From Lamellibrachia satsuma (taxonomy: Eukaryota; Annelida; Polychaeta; Sabellida; Siboglinidae): a DNA stretch of 64,000 nucleotides. Positions 33,901 through 43,831 of the stretch are shown piece after piece. The stretch lies in the NCBI GenBank assembly GCA_033239005.1, contig BSQZ01000015.1, positions 6,761,001 to 6,825,000 of the forward strand. Reading direction: 5' to 3'. The stretch's first letter is position 1; the number at the start of each line of letters is the position of its first letter. A program made the translations under genes and the position numbers. The notes under the pieces are model-generated. The model made no database searches, was not told the DNA's origin, and was given only the letters and a program-made list of their open reading frames with translations.

Positions 33901-35200
33901 TATCATGATGACTACTGCCTTGCCCTACTACTCAAGGGTGTATGCCTGAGACATAGCAACAAGTTGTTCCAGGCAGAGCAATGCTTCAGAGAAATCTGCA
34001 TCCTGTAAGTAAATCATTTGCCTCGTTAAGTGGGCCCATGTTTCCATTCAGTGTTATGTTGTTAAACAGGTAACTAAGGAAAATCTCCAATAAGTAATCT
34101 ACTTTTGATTGCTTGCACTCATAGAAACAGAAGTGCTATGAGAGATTATCACTACTGCATCAATGAGGCTGCTTTACACGAATGATTTATGCCCCAATTG
34201 GTTGGGCAACAGTGTCACATGACAACGAGCAGCTAAGTTTGTGTGTGTTTAGACTAGCAACGTGTCTAGACACTATGAGTGCGACCTACTGACTCACGCC
34301 AATCCTGACTTTAGCTTTGATGACAGGTCATAGATAGATACACCAGCTGTTGATTGCAACGGTTGATGATTGGTCAATGCTTCAAAATTGCAACTGACAT
34401 CCATGGAACTGGACCTAGCCACAAATTGGTGTCACTAATCACAACCAGTTCTTGCACCGCGGTATTGCATGAAGCCGTCTCGGTCAACAAATAAAAAAAA
34501 TTTACTTGTGTAAACCAGCCTTGAAAGTTTGGATGTTTTGTGCCAACAGGGAGAAGATGTTGTCTCAAGACCTCTATCTCGTGCCCTACGCACTGCTTGA
34601 ACTGGCCGTGCTACAGACTACTTCGGGACGCCTTCAGGACGCCCGCATTACTCTTGACAAAGCCAGGTGAGCAGTCACATGATCTCATATAGTGTTTGAT
34701 GGTTTTTATGCATATTTGATATCTGGGCAATATATTTGTTTCAGATCTGGATTTATGAAATAACTAATGCTAATTCATGGAGATGATGCACAAAATTCTT
34801 CGTAAAGTTCTTTTCGGGTAAATATAAATTACAATTAATAAATCTAACAATGTTGAATTTTGAACAGGTTGATGCTTTAAAATGTAGAATGCATCTTGCG
34901 TAACTTGGCTGTAAACTGTGAACAAATTGTTTAAATGCTTCGCCAAACATGGATGTTCAGCCACAGTGCACCATTGTATCGTTGGATTTTAGACATAACT
35001 ACAAGGGCTACTCACTGGAGACGAGACTTCACTTCCGCATCCACTCGGCAACACTGCAGCTAGATGCACGTGAAAACAGTGACACACATAGTGACACGTC
35101 ACTCCAAGATATTCCCTCCGTGTCACCAGCAGACAGTAGCAAAACATTCTCCTTCCCCAGCAGCAACGGCAGTGGTGGGTCACCTGCTGAAGGTGTTTGA
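10675..35200 (+). CDS. TTC39: TTC39-family (Iml2/TPR-39) protein, 16 visible exons
   Basis: This is a tetratricopeptide-repeat protein 39 family gene (Pfam Iml2/TPR_39). Family knowledge: vertebrate TTC39B affects lipid and LXR metabolism, and yeast Iml2 acts at lipid droplets and in clearing inclusions; the role here is inferred only from the family. Coding exons: 10675-10779, 13678-13753, 20789-20918, 23387-23519, 26391-26490, 27356-27421, 29497-29608, 29802-29869, 30472-30531, 31008-31099, 31488-31646, 32344-32461, 32779-32890, 33887-34004, 34550-34666, 34993-35200. All introns are GT-AG and all phases agree. From ATG 10685 the product is 587 residues, normal for the family. Landmarks are SMYHALCYGTIMYLQATMTFE, LLPGKILKLLEFVGFSGN, HHLCFWELMWC, IAGKSIPVEKFAVKKA and YVWNGF. 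The C-terminal ~40 residues are Ser-rich and unique. An ATG at 10658 reads through the putative acceptor, and an upstream exon may exist but was not found. Which of the A, B or C paralogues this is cannot be decided. Confidence 0.93.
11348..13735 (+). repeat. 75-bp tandem array copied from TTC39 exon 2 and its acceptor, about 32 copies
   Basis: Most units are 75 bp; a few are 66 bp. Each has a pyrimidine-rich tract, tgtttgcag, 52 bases matching the start of exon 2, then gttagtgac. The last unit is the real exon. Units differ by a few substitutions (GAC AGC/GAC CGC, ATCATT/ATCATG, GCAATG/GCTATG). The long open frames here come from 75 being a multiple of three. Confidence 0.95.
13678..13753 (+). 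CDS. TTC39: TTC39 visible exon 2 (last copy of an exon-derived tandem array)
   Basis: It encodes ADRSMYHALCYGTIMYLQ and then ATMTFEA, matching the most conserved family helix. Only this final copy continues past TACCTT into the codons for QATMTFEA and a strong gtaagt donor. The preceding ~2.3 kb repeats its acceptor and first 52 nt about 32 times, so the true 3' splice site is not unique. The assignment to the last copy gives the family-length protein. Confidence 0.88.
14412..14600. mobile_element. Short foldback/MITE-like element in TTC39 intron 2
   Basis: About 38-bp inverted repeats: acacatgtgacgtggtcaaa at 14413 and its complement ending near 14597, both including ttacttccat. The total is about 185 bp with no coding capacity. 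Confidence 0.7.
16130..17060 (-). mobile_element. L2/CR1-type LINE remnant, 3' half of reverse transcriptase
   Basis: The minus strand reads PQGSVLGPFLFSLHTM, then HHLYADDTQVYISLS (catalytic YADD), KLKLNPHETD, and downstream GKHAFSVAAPRVWNDLP at about 16320-16265, the usual C-terminal signature. At least one internal stop and frameshifts interrupt it. It is 5'-truncated and lies in TTC39 intron 2, antisense. Confidence 0.85.
17750..17818. repeat. Short tandem repeat, about 3-4 copies of 23 bp
   Basis: cactgatgctccattaacac repeated with small changes. Confidence 0.65.
18560..18685. repeat. 41-bp tandem repeat, 3 copies, also dispersed
   Basis: Unit approximately cattggttcactgaacgact plus gttttatggtacagcgatctt. 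A diverged copy lies in reverse orientation near 44074-44120 inside the FKBP gene, so this belongs to a dispersed family. Confidence 0.75.
19140..19340. repeat. 28-bp minisatellite, about 7 copies
   Basis: Unit ggtctggagcatgacaccat plus gcatggct. Confidence 0.9.
19657..19965. repeat. 51-bp minisatellite, 6 copies
   Basis: Unit gtgtctccctgtattggatg, gctacgccgtggcatagtta, tgttaaatctg. Open in several frames because 51 is divisible by three. Confidence 0.93.
20509..20760 (+). mobile_element. tRNA-derived SINE in TTC39 intron 2
   Basis: Box A-like tggctcagtggttggag and box B-like ggacttcaaattc form a tRNA-type head. The body shares ccccactttgccttt with the copy at 59735. It ends about 30 bp before the exon 3 acceptor. 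Confidence 0.7.
20789..20918 (+). CDS. TTC39: TTC39 visible exon 3
   Basis: It encodes RDIQTAVTVVKRSLQVCNQY and on to NSYTA. It starts in phase 0 after gttgacag and ends one base into the next codon at gtggga. A tRNA-derived SINE ends about 30 bp upstream of the acceptor. Confidence 0.9.
21025..21530 (+). repeat. 32-bp minisatellite in TTC39 intron 3, about 16 copies
   Basis: Unit approximately gccaggaggtgaagtgttaa plus gtcaacgtgtct. It begins about 100 bp after the exon 3 donor, and every unit carries a donor-like gaggtgaag. Confidence 0.92.
21531..23386 (+). other. Rest of TTC39 intron 3
   Basis: AT-rich, no recognised feature; acatttatacattatcattcctggttt-like text occurs twice (about 21595 and 21768). 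Confidence 0.5.
23387..23519 (+). CDS. TTC39: TTC39 visible exon 4
   Basis: It encodes EEIHAELCYAECLIERAILS and on to KIRACQQSY. The donor is ACAA/gtaagtg. The last 19 exon bases and this donor are the first copy of a 37-bp tandem array that continues into the intron. Confidence 0.92.
23501..23850 (+). repeat. 37-bp tandem array copied from TTC39 exon 4 end and donor, about 9 copies
   Basis: The first unit is the real exon end plus donor. Copies ending at about 23592 and 23665 keep CAGTCCTACAA/gtaagt intact; others are 29-bp deletion variants or have lost the donor. The array decays toward 23850. Confidence 0.9.
23851..26390 (+). other. Rest of TTC39 intron 4
   Basis: AT-rich and unique as far as I can see. 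26005-26215 has a GC-richer, possibly transposon-derived block that I cannot assign. Confidence 0.5.
26391..26490 (+). CDS. TTC39: TTC39 visible exon 5
   Basis: It encodes ECVRILERRQW and then VHFESGVRMGNGMFNL, the conserved HFEGGV-like segment. Acceptor tgttgcag, donor gtaaga, ends in phase 0. Confidence 0.93.
26525..27300 (+). repeat. 20-bp minisatellite in TTC39 intron 5, about 38 copies
   Basis: Unit agtatgcagtgacagctgag with single-base variants. It fills most of the 865-bp intron between exons 5 and 6. It is open in several frames because the period is regular; it is not coding. Confidence 0.95.
27356..27421 (+). CDS. TTC39: TTC39 visible exon 6
   Basis: It has 22 codons, LISLLPGKILKLLEFVGFSG plus NK, a diagnostic family motif. 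Acceptor ctttcag, donor gtgagt. A partial copy of this exon with its upstream flank lies at 43830-43990. Confidence 0.95.
28155..28500. mobile_element. Foldback/MITE-like element with about 130-bp inverted arms
   Basis: The left arm (from about 28160) holds tttttctcat, cagtcaattttaaa, tttcagcagcttt, ttcatcagactgactac and tagatggcagcaca. The right arm is its diverged reverse complement up to about 28495. The centre is unusually GC-rich (gggccccggccacggccg). It lies in TTC39 intron 6. Confidence 0.8.
28501..29496 (+). other. Rest of TTC39 intron 6
   Basis: A segment near 28808 (cagaatacactcttataaga) recurs near 30727, so it is a dispersed repeat. Nothing else recognised. Confidence 0.5.
29497..29608 (+). 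CDS. TTC39: TTC39 visible exon 7
   Basis: It encodes KKGLTELELGSRLEKSLRGP and then LCTLALLGYHTVVTFVL. It begins in phase 0 after tgtttcag and leaves one base at the gtgagt donor. Confidence 0.94.
29802..29869 (+). CDS. TTC39: TTC39 visible exon 8
   Basis: It encodes GTAEGDTNLADKLLTAALRN and then YPK. The acceptor flank is duplicated: ggtgtag/gtacggcc ends at 29770 and the used ttgttgtag/gtacagcc ends at 29801. Using the upstream site would add 31 nt and bring a TGA into frame. Confidence 0.92.
30200..30471 (+). repeat. 39-bp tandem array ending at the TTC39 exon 9 acceptor, 7 copies
   Basis: The unit contains gtcttctccatcacatgg and tgtgattgtgtttcgggg. Only the last copy has cag in place of cgg, tgg or atgg, creating the acceptor used by exon 9. 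Confidence 0.93.
30472..30531 (+). CDS. TTC39: TTC39 visible exon 9
   Basis: It has 20 codons, GAMVLFFAGRLQQVKGNIRE, corresponding to the human LILFYAARI-type helix. The acceptor gtgtttcag terminates a 39-bp tandem array (30200-30471). Donor gtgaga, phase 0. Confidence 0.93.
30897..30955. repeat. (ACGC)n microsatellite
   Basis: About 13 tetranucleotide units followed by a short (CA) tail. Similar tracts occur at 37087 (GTGC orientation), 58553 and 60555. Confidence 0.95.
31008..31099 (+). CDS. TTC39: TTC39 visible exon 10
   Basis: It encodes AILKFEESINSQEEWCQYHH and then LCFWELMWCH, near-identical to the family signature. Donor AG/gtcagt leaves two bases. Confidence 0.95.
31399..31487 (+). 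repeat. Two-copy 45-bp duplication at the TTC39 exon 11 acceptor
   Basis: gtgtagtgcagatacca and gtgtagtacagatacta begin copies 45 bp apart, both continuing to catggaaa. The second runs into the functional gttgtag. Confidence 0.7.
31488..31646 (+). CDS. TTC39: TTC39 visible exon 11
   Basis: It encodes FLGDWLLAMKYAEKLCQESQ, then WSKAIYTFQKASFLMM and ITYLF, a TPR-like helix pair. Acceptor gttgtag. A two-copy 45-bp duplication (31399-31487) abuts the acceptor. Confidence 0.94.
32344..32461 (+). CDS. TTC39: TTC39 visible exon 12
   Basis: It encodes EVPRLKQKIAGKSIPVEKFA and then VKKALRYIEQNHRLTLPAY. The IAGKSIP-EKFAV-KA block is a family hallmark. Donor gtgagt, phase 0. Confidence 0.95.
32779..32890 (+). 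CDS. TTC39: TTC39 visible exon 13
   Basis: It encodes EIIYVWNGFNILGKKEG and on to VIVQHP, including the conserved YVWNGF. Acceptor cctgcag, donor gtgagg. A 44-bp tandem array begins about 60 bp into the following intron. Confidence 0.94.
32950..33445 (+). repeat. 44-bp minisatellite in TTC39 intron 13, about 11 copies
   Basis: The unit contains ctccagacacctctgtccct and cattgctgtgtgcaactctc. All three forward frames are open across it, so the open frames are artefacts. Confidence 0.93.
33887..34004 (+). CDS. TTC39: TTC39 visible exon 14
   Basis: It encodes DDYIYYHDDYCLALLLKGVC and then SNKLFQAEQCFREICI, a TPR helix pair. Acceptor gctacag, donor gtaagt. Confidence 0.92.
34550..34666 (+). CDS. 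TTC39: TTC39 visible exon 15
   Basis: It encodes EKMLSQDLYLVPYALLELAV and on to LQDARITLDKA, the C-terminal TPR. Acceptor caacag, donor gtgagc. Confidence 0.92.
34993..35200 (+). CDS. TTC39: TTC39 visible exon 16 and stop
   Basis: It encodes HNYKGYSLETRLHFRIHSAT (conserved) followed by a low-complexity Ser/Asp-rich tail to TGA at 35198-35200. Acceptor gattttag. The 3' UTR runs on from here; AATAAA-type signals occur near 37905 and 38070, but the polyadenylation site is not proven. Confidence 0.92.
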
Positions 35201-36237
35201 CCAAAGTGAAATGTTTCTGTTTCTTTACACAGGTCACATCTCCCAACTTTTGTCTCACCTTTCAGTGTTTGTATATTTCTTTATAATAATCACTGTTTGG
35301 CGACAAATTTCGAACAGGTGGTCAACTATGTGTTGTGAGGTATGACACTCGTAATTTACTGTGATTTTTTTTATTTATAACCTGTAATATGGGAGATCTA
35401 TTCATTACCTTGCTAAATGACAAAAACATTATTTGTATATAAAAGTACAGGTTTTGAGGCCATTGTATAACACAATATACCATACAATTGATCAACAATT
35501 TTCTAAATCTTTTGCTTACAGGCCGACACTTGAATTCTACGGTCCCAAATCGGGACCATAGATTGCCTTAACAAAATCACTGCAATTGATACATAAATGA
35601 TAACTAGTTAGATTAATAAGATTACCCACTTTTCCATGAGGACCAGTTTTGAAATAATTGTTCAGAGTTGCTCATTTTGGCACCTTCCTGGGAGGAGACA
35701 TTACCTGCCGGTGAGGTACTTACATGGGCAGTTGAAATGTCCACGTGTCATTGTGTCCGGTTTTATTGATGTCTCTTTTGGCAGAGTACATTAGTTAGGA
35801 TTCACAGCACATCACCCACTCGTGTATGTGTTATTTATAGGGACATGCTGCCAAGTTTTTTAAATGAAGTGTTGACCGTGGTGTGTGCAGATATGATGTA
35901 ATATATCAAAATGGCATTTGTATTTCCTGGAGCCAGTTGTTATCATGCACTGTAATCCTGCAGACTTTGTCACTGTCAAATTTGTTGCAGAATGTTAAGC
36001 AATATTATTGTTGTTAAGAGTTTAAAAAACAGACATTTGCTCAGCAGATACACGGTTCTAAACAATTTGAAACAGCTTGTTGCATTGCGAGACATTTTTT
36101 TATACTTCTACATGGCACAAAACATTATTCAGTAAAAAAAATTAGGACGTCTTTACTGGCAATACAAATTATTTCTATACCTGACGCAGTTGCTTGGTTA
36201 CCGTAATGTAACATAAGTGGTGTTTAACACAAGTAGT

Positions 36238-36332
36238 GTAATTTGGGGACTAGTGTTGAACAACTGAAAAGTGGTGCCAACTGTTTAGTACCAGATGGCG
36301 TCACTTCAGTTGTTCCACACTAGTCAAATTAC
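36238..36332. repeat. 95-nt imperfect hairpin downstream of TTC39
   Basis: Arms gtaatttg-actagtgt-gaacaactga-agtg-gcca pair with their complement around a 16-nt loop, with small bulges. Pre-miRNA-like in size, but a MITE is equally possible. Confidence 0.7.
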
Positions 36333-37086
36333 AATAATTATGCTGATTAAAAAAGGGGTTTACGCTAATTAGGGCATGTATGTTTAATAGGTCGAATGCG
36401 GTATTTCTTTTCAAAGCACCGTGCCATTATATTTACTGATTATGTACACTTACCATCTCTTCAACCAGGGTTTTTGAAAGTTTAAAATGTACTAAGCAAC
36501 AAGGTCAAAGTGGAAGGAATCATTAACATTTTAATGGAGTGAACATTAAAAATTGCACAAATGTTCATTACCAGCACATTTAAACTTTGGGTTTTTGAAC
36601 AGTTTTTTCCAACGATGTGGTTATATATATATATCAAATAATTCATTTTAAATGTATCTTTTAATACATTTACATCATCTTGAATCACGTCTTCAACCAT
36701 GTAGTTGAGGAATATGTAACAATTGTGAATGTGAACAGCAAACACAGTTTCTTGTTCAACTGTTTATGTTTTAACTACCAATTCCATGTTTTTAGTAAAG
36801 AATAAACAAAATAATGTCATTGGCAAATAAAAATGCAGTAAATTTACAACATATTTATGTAGCCTTGAGAAACAGATACGTGTAAAATGTGATCATTTCG
36901 ACACACCCATATCGTGGCTGAAAATGTCACATTTAAGAAAAGTTGTGTTGTGTCTGACTGAGATCAAAGTTACAATTTCTGCAACATGTTTCACAATGAA
37001 GCATACTGTGAAAATAATCAGATTGTAGTAATACATGTGTATACACGTGTACCATGTTGATGTATACCAAGTCAGCTATAAACCAG

Positions 37087-37132
37087 GTGTGTGCATGCGT
37101 GCGTGCGTGCGTGCGTGCGTGTGTGTGTGCGT
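37087..37132. repeat. (GTGC)n/(GT)n microsatellite
   Basis: gtgtgcatgcgtgcgtgcgt followed by a gt run. Confidence 0.9.
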
Positions 37133-38246
37133 TGTGTACTTAGCCATCATTTCCTTACGACTGTTTGCTCCTGTTGGGAGTGCCAACTTGGATCTTCATC
37201 CACGGTGACACCCGTCTGTGTAAAGGGTTTTCTAAGTAGAATCTTAAAATGCATTATGTTTTGGAGAAAAATAGAATCATGTACTGGTCATGTGAATAGG
37301 TTTAAGTTTTTAAAGGCATTGTTTTAGCAGCATAATGCCAGTAACATTGTTGAAACCAATTTGTTTTGGTGTATCCTGTTCTTCATAAGGTGTCAGGTTG
37401 TTCTGTCAGTTTACAAGGTGTTATGACTTCAGTAGATGGTGCTAATTCATGCAGTGCAGTAAAGTCTTGCTGCAAATGAAAATATTTTACCAAATATATA
37501 GTCCCGTCATTTCATGTATACATAGTCCCTATGCCATACTTGTGTATATAACTCTGGGGTTATTCATGTCTACGTGATCTTTCTACTTGTACAGTTGTAT
37601 GACCTGGTGGTGCAACTGCTGTATAACAAACAGGCAGGTAAACTGGTAATTTGTAGTCAAAATTTAAAATTGCTAGGAGGAGGATATTGGCTACCGATCA
37701 TGATCCGTCATCCTAGCTGAAACATATTGGTTGTTGATCATGATTTCTGTGATTGGTTCTACTGATGTGTGTAACTTGCAGTGGTACACTGTTGCATTGG
37801 ACAGAATAAGTTATAGTGTTATCATCTGCTACATTTGCTCGTGTCAAATAATCAGACGGAATAAGTTATAATGTTATTATCTACTACACTTGCCCTTGTG
37901 TCAAATAAATAAATGAATGAAATTGTGTTATCATCAGTTGCGGTGTTAATTACATCCCAACTTCAATGGAATTTATTAAATTTCATCTTGTTAAAATTAT
38001 GTGTATATTGTAAATGGAACATTAAGGTAAGATTATACTTTATAAATAACAAATCCTGATGTTTGTGAAATAAAGGCATATCCAGCTGCTTTCAGTTTTA
38101 CTGTTATGTTTGAGGGTACTATACCAGTTTCACCTTTAGAAAGAAAATATCTGGTGACATTGTAAAATATGCCTTGAGGCACTGGCAGATATTGTGCTGG
38201 ATTGGTGAAGATAGTTTATAGAAATAACGAGTATTTGTGAGTATTT

Positions 38247-40165
38247 GAATGAGTCAACTAGAGAGTAGTGGACAAGACCAATAGCAGGGGGTGATGTTAA
38301 TTACTGCATCATGGCACAGGATGATTATACAATGAGTCAACTAGAGAGTAGTAGACAAGACCAATTGCAGGGGGTGATGTTAATTACTGCATCATTGCAC
38401 AGAGTGATTATACAATGAGTCAACTAGATAGTGGACAAGACCAATAGCAGGGGGTGATGTTAACTACTGCATCATGGCACAGGATGATTATACAATGAGT
38501 CAACTAGAGAGTAGTGGACAAGACCAATAGCAGGGGGTGATGTTAACTACTGCATCATGGCACAGGATGATTATACAATGAGTCAACTAGAGAGTAGTGG
38601 ACAAGACCAATAGCAGGGGGTGATGTTAACTACTGCATCATAGCACAGGATGATTATACAATGAGTCAACTAGAGAGTAGTAGACAAGACCAATTGCAGG
38701 GGGTGATGTTAATTACTGCATCATTGCACAGGATGATTATACAATGAGTCAACTAGAGAGTAGTGGACAAGACCAATAGCAGGGGGTGATGTTAACTACT
38801 GCATCATGGCACAGGATGATTGTACAATGAGTCAACTAGAGAGTAGTAGACAAGACCTATAGCAGGGGGTGATGTTAACTACTACATCATGGCACAGGAT
38901 GATTATACAATGAGTCAACTAGAGAGTAGTAGACAAGACCAATTGCAGGGGTGATGTTAATTACTGCATCATTGCACAGGATGATTATACAATGAGTCAA
39001 CTAGAGAGTAGTAGACAAGACCAATAGCAGGGGGTGATGTTAACTACTGCATCATGGCACAGAATGATTATACAATGAGTCAACTAGAGAGTAGTAGACA
39101 AGACCAATAGCAGGGGGTGATGTTAACTACTACATCATGGCACAGGATGATTATACAATGAGTCAACTAGAGAGTAGTAGACAAGACCAATTGCAGGGGT
39201 GATGTTAATTACTGCATCATTGCACAGGATGATTATACAATGAGTCAACTAGAGAGTAGTGGACAAGACCAATAGCAGGGGGTGATGTTAACTACTGCAT
39301 CATGGCACAGGATGATTATACAATGAGTCAACTAGAGAGTAGTAGACAAGACCAATAGCAGGGGGTGATGTTAATTACTGCATCATTGCACAGGATGATT
39401 ATACAATGAGTCAACTAGAGAGTAGTAGACAAGACCAATATCAGGGGGTGATGTTAATTACTGCATCATTGCACAGAATGATTATACAATGAGTCAACTA
39501 GAGAGTAGTAGACAAGACCAATAGCAGGGGGTGATGTTAATTACTGCATCATTGCACAGGATGATTATACAATGACTCTGTCAATGAGTCAACTAGAGAG
39601 TAGTGGACAAGACCAATAGCAGGGGGTGATGTTAACTACTGCATCATGGCACAGGATAATTATACAATGAGTCAACTAGAGAGTAGTAGACAAGACCAAT
39701 AGAAGGGGGTGATGTTAACTACTGCATCATGGCACAGGATGATTATACAATGAGTCAACTAGAGAGTAGTGGACAAGACAAATAGCAGGGGGTGATGTTA
39801 ACTACTGCATCATGGCACAGGATGATTATACGAGTCAACTAGAGAGTAGTAAACAAGACCAATAGCAGGGGGTGATGTTAATTACTGCATCATTGCACAG
39901 GATGATTATACAACGAGTCAACTAGAGAGTAGTGGACAAGACCAATAGCAGGGGGTGATGTTAACTACTGCATCATGGCACAGTATGATTATACAACGAG
40001 TCAACTAGAGAGTAGTAGACAAGACCAATAGCAGGGGGTGATGTTAATTACTGCATCATTGCACACGATGATTATACAATGAGTCAACTAGAGAGTAGTA
40101 GACAAGACCAATAGCAGGGGTGATGTTAATTACTGCATCATTGCACACAATGATTATACAACACC
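38247..40165. repeat. 83-bp minisatellite, about 23 copies
   Basis: Unit gagtcaactagagagtagtg, gacaagaccaatagcagggg, gtgatgttaattactgcatc, atggcacaggatgattatac, aat. It lies between the convergent TTC39 and FKBP genes. An aberrant junction (atgactctgtcaatgagtc) occurs near 39575. Confidence 0.95.
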
Positions 40166-41808
40166 AGACTCTGTTATGAGGTTTGTCTTTCATTTCAATA
40201 TAATGGCACTGAGCCGTTTCTAGTGAGACAACAAAAACATGGATTAAGGATTTAATCTTTAAAATTTCAACAAATAACAGACATATGCTTCATAAGATCA
40301 CCATGGTTTAGCCAGGCGGTCCCCCAGCCAGGTGACCCCTGTAAAATTGGTGCTACATTCTTTTACACATGGCAGATTCTGAAAAATTACACTGGTTACA
40401 CACATACTCATTCATTCATACTAGCAAATGAAGTACTTTACAATGCAAGACTACTACATTACATGTTCCTGTGCTATCATGTAGGAAATTATGAAGTGGC
40501 TTCATATTAAAAAAAGTAGATGAGATGTATTACAAGACTGGAGCTACTGACACTGACAACGCAGATAAAACATTTAACCATCATTGCTGAACTGTGACTG
40601 AGGCACTGGAAATGGCATCCACAGTCTGCAAAATGTCCCATACTGTAAGCATGAAACAAACTGCTGTTAAGGGAACATGCTAGTCGACGTACACTACACC
40701 CTGCACAAGATAACCAATAGTCAAGATGTCATGCAAGTGTAAAATGACTGTTAATTATAAACATTTAAATCAGTCACATAACAGTAAACCAGATTACACC
40801 AATTCAACATTTCTGGGAAATTCCACAAAATATACCCTCAGATAGTAACCATCTATGTAAAAATCATATTTTCTGCACAACACTTATAAGTTGAATAAGT
40901 ACACGTCTGGAGGTCTGCAAGATGACAGTTGTATAGCAGTTAGGGTGGTTACAGACACGGTCTGTCCGTCATTATCGTAAAGCCATGCTATATGGTATGA
41001 ATTATATCTATTCCACCAGCCCAACTACCCAAATGTGTTTTAATTAATTTTTTTTTAATGTGAACGATTCAAGTGGAACTGCATGATGAACGAAGCAACC
41101 TAATAGGCGGACTGGGATAGCCATCTCTTATTTCATTTATTTATTACTCCCAATTGTTCCTACGATACCAGTATGGAAATATACTTGTTTTGTAATATAT
41201 TTGTGTAATCACTGTTCCTACAAGGCTCCTACGGGTGTTATCTATATCACTCAGTCCACCCATTGGGCGGGCCCTGTTGAACGGCAAGGTCAATATTTGT
41301 AAATAGATAACAGTCAAACTATATTTTTAAATTGTGGTTTGTTAAAAAACATTTGGGCCGTCGCGATGTTAGAAACATTATAGTTTATGCTGTATAATAT
41401 GAGTTCACGATAAAACTAATTAGACTTTGTACCTTTAGATACAGTCCAGTCATTTCCCAACAACATCAATATACAAGCAAACTTAAAACACACCAGCAAC
41501 AAAACATGTTAAGATCCTGCTTTAACATTTGTTTTAGTTAAGTGCTAAATTCATAACATTGAACATAATTTGCCCGATAGCAGAACTTACACAGGACAGT
41601 TTTGTACTAAAATAAGATAATTTGTGATTTTCAACTACCAAAGCAATATGTTTGTATGGCGAGCAAACCACAAACTTCATGACATAATCCCCAACATAAA
41701 ATACTAACAAAAGGCACAATATTGCTGAAGATGCATTAGATAGAATATATTCCTATAGCCTGTGAAATGCTGGTTGTGAGAAGTGAAGGCAACAGTGTCC
41801 TGACGTCC
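40166..41808. other. Intergenic and FKBP 3' flank
   Basis: No coding sequence. tttatttattactcc near 41145 gives AATAAA on the minus strand and is a plausible FKBP polyadenylation signal. Confidence 0.45.
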
Positions 41809-41887
41809 TTAGCTGACAGCCTTCAGTTCAACCTCAAACATCAGGGTACTGTTTGGTGGAATTGGTCCAATACGTTGTGATCCATAG
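41809..41887 (-). CDS. Fkbp39: FKBP exon 12 (catalytic domain C-terminus)
   Basis: It encodes YGSQRIGPIPPNSTLMFEVE and then LKAVS, ending at TAA. It includes the equivalents of Tyr82 and Phe99. Acceptor gttgacag. Confidence 0.95.
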
Positions 41888-43773
41888 CTGTCAACAGAAG
41901 CTTGTTTGTAAAGGGTTTTCATTTGTTAACTGATTCTTTAATATTCAATTTTGAGTAAATTTTACGCTGAAACTAGCTTCAAATGTACACCTCTAACTTT
42001 CATAACATTTCAGGTAAAACTCAAAAACATAACTTTGGTTGAGGTTGTTGGCGCTCTAAGCAAGCTTGTTATTGAAAACTGTCAAGTCTTCTTTTCTAAT
42101 ATAAATTTTTTCTCATTACCCAGTGAACAAATAAGTCAAATGTGGTTGAAAAGTGATCAATGGAACGATTATCAGACAATTTTCTACTTATTTTGTCCAA
42201 TTGTGTACAGTGGAGATATGAAGAACAATTTTGTTCCTTACCATATGATGGATTTCAAGAGCATCTTAGTAAAATGATCACTAGGCCATATAATACACCA
42301 AACAATGTAACCACGCTAACTATGGAAAGAAATGAAATTAAAGCACCAGACACCTGCAAGATCCAACTCACCCCATTGTGGGAGGAACGGTCAGCTTTCT
42401 CTTACCACCAACTTTCATCCCTACAAGCAAATACAGCAGAGATTGCTACTCAGAAAGCAGGCAATCGAAGGGGGGGGGGGGTGGTACTGGCTGGATTGTT
42501 CAATTGGGGACATGCTTTTGTTGAACAATCCAGAATTAACATGGATCATTGTTTTGGGTAACTTACTAAAGTGTTAATAGCCTTATGTCGTGGCATAGCC
42601 TTATGTCGTGGCAAAGCCTTATGTCGTGGCATAGCCTTATGTCGTGGTATAGCCTTATGTTATGGTACAGCCTTATGTCGCATAGCCTTATGTTGTGGTA
42701 CAGCCTTATGTCGTGGCATATCCTTATGTCGTGGTATAGCCTTATGTCGTGGTATAGCCTTATGTCATGGCATAGCCTTATGTCGTGGTAGTCTTATGTC
42801 GTGGTAAAAATTTAAAAACTCATTTTATGTAGACCTGTAGAATCAGATGGGACACATTCTTTATCATCAAATAGCTAACACATCACTCTACCTCTGGATA
42901 CATACTTAGCAATTTAGCACTTTTTTAAATTAGATTTTGTTTGCTTGTCTCGTTTCACACTCATTTCACAATAAATTGAATCGTCTGGTACCCACCATGA
43001 CAGGCTAACTTGTTGTACAAACTGGTTATTTGGACTGGAACCAGTCAAAAATGGCAAAGTGGCCCGGTTTATATATACTATAACAAAAGACTTTTCACAC
43101 TTGCAATCAAAGTTAATTCTTTCAAAGATTAAACCAACTTCACATATTACTTAAACAATTCTCACACTAGATTTAAAAATCGGCGAACCCAATTTGTGAT
43201 GGGCTAAATCAGTTGACGAGGAAGCATTTAAATGAATATACCATTCAAAAAGTCTTACATTATAAAGTATTTAATTGGCTGGTATCAATGGATGAGTATG
43301 TAACCAGTGTAATTTGTAAGCCACTAAACAGACTAAGGAGTGCTGCAACCTACCACGCAGGCCAACATCCCAGCCTTTGATCACTTCACTCTTGCCAAGT
43401 CGGAACTTGAATGGTCTCGACCCAACATTGGAGTCAAACAACTTGCCACTGCTCTTCACACGACCACTGTAGTAAACATGCACCTGTAAACAAACAGATA
43501 TTGTAAACAGATTGACTGTAAATATAATGTAAATGGATACCTGTAAACAGAGTATGTAAAAATGCCTCAATTCTCTTAATTTTTTATCTCAAAGTTCATC
43601 AGTTAAGTTAGCAATGTTTCATGTGTTATTCTTTATTGCTGTAGTAAATTAACCAACACAAATTGTATAAAACGAGAATTTTATTGATCAATAAACTAAC
43701 TGATAAAAAACGTTATATTTCACCTTCAACGGCGAAGATTTATTGGTCTGTTTTTTATTGCAGCACAGTGGAC

Positions 43774-43831
<58 letters not shown>

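Larger units (their letters stand above)
35201..38246. other. TTC39 3' UTR and downstream flank
   Basis: AT-rich; contains the 36238 hairpin and a (GTGC) tract, candidate AATAAA signals near 37905 and 38070, and no gene. Confidence 0.5.
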
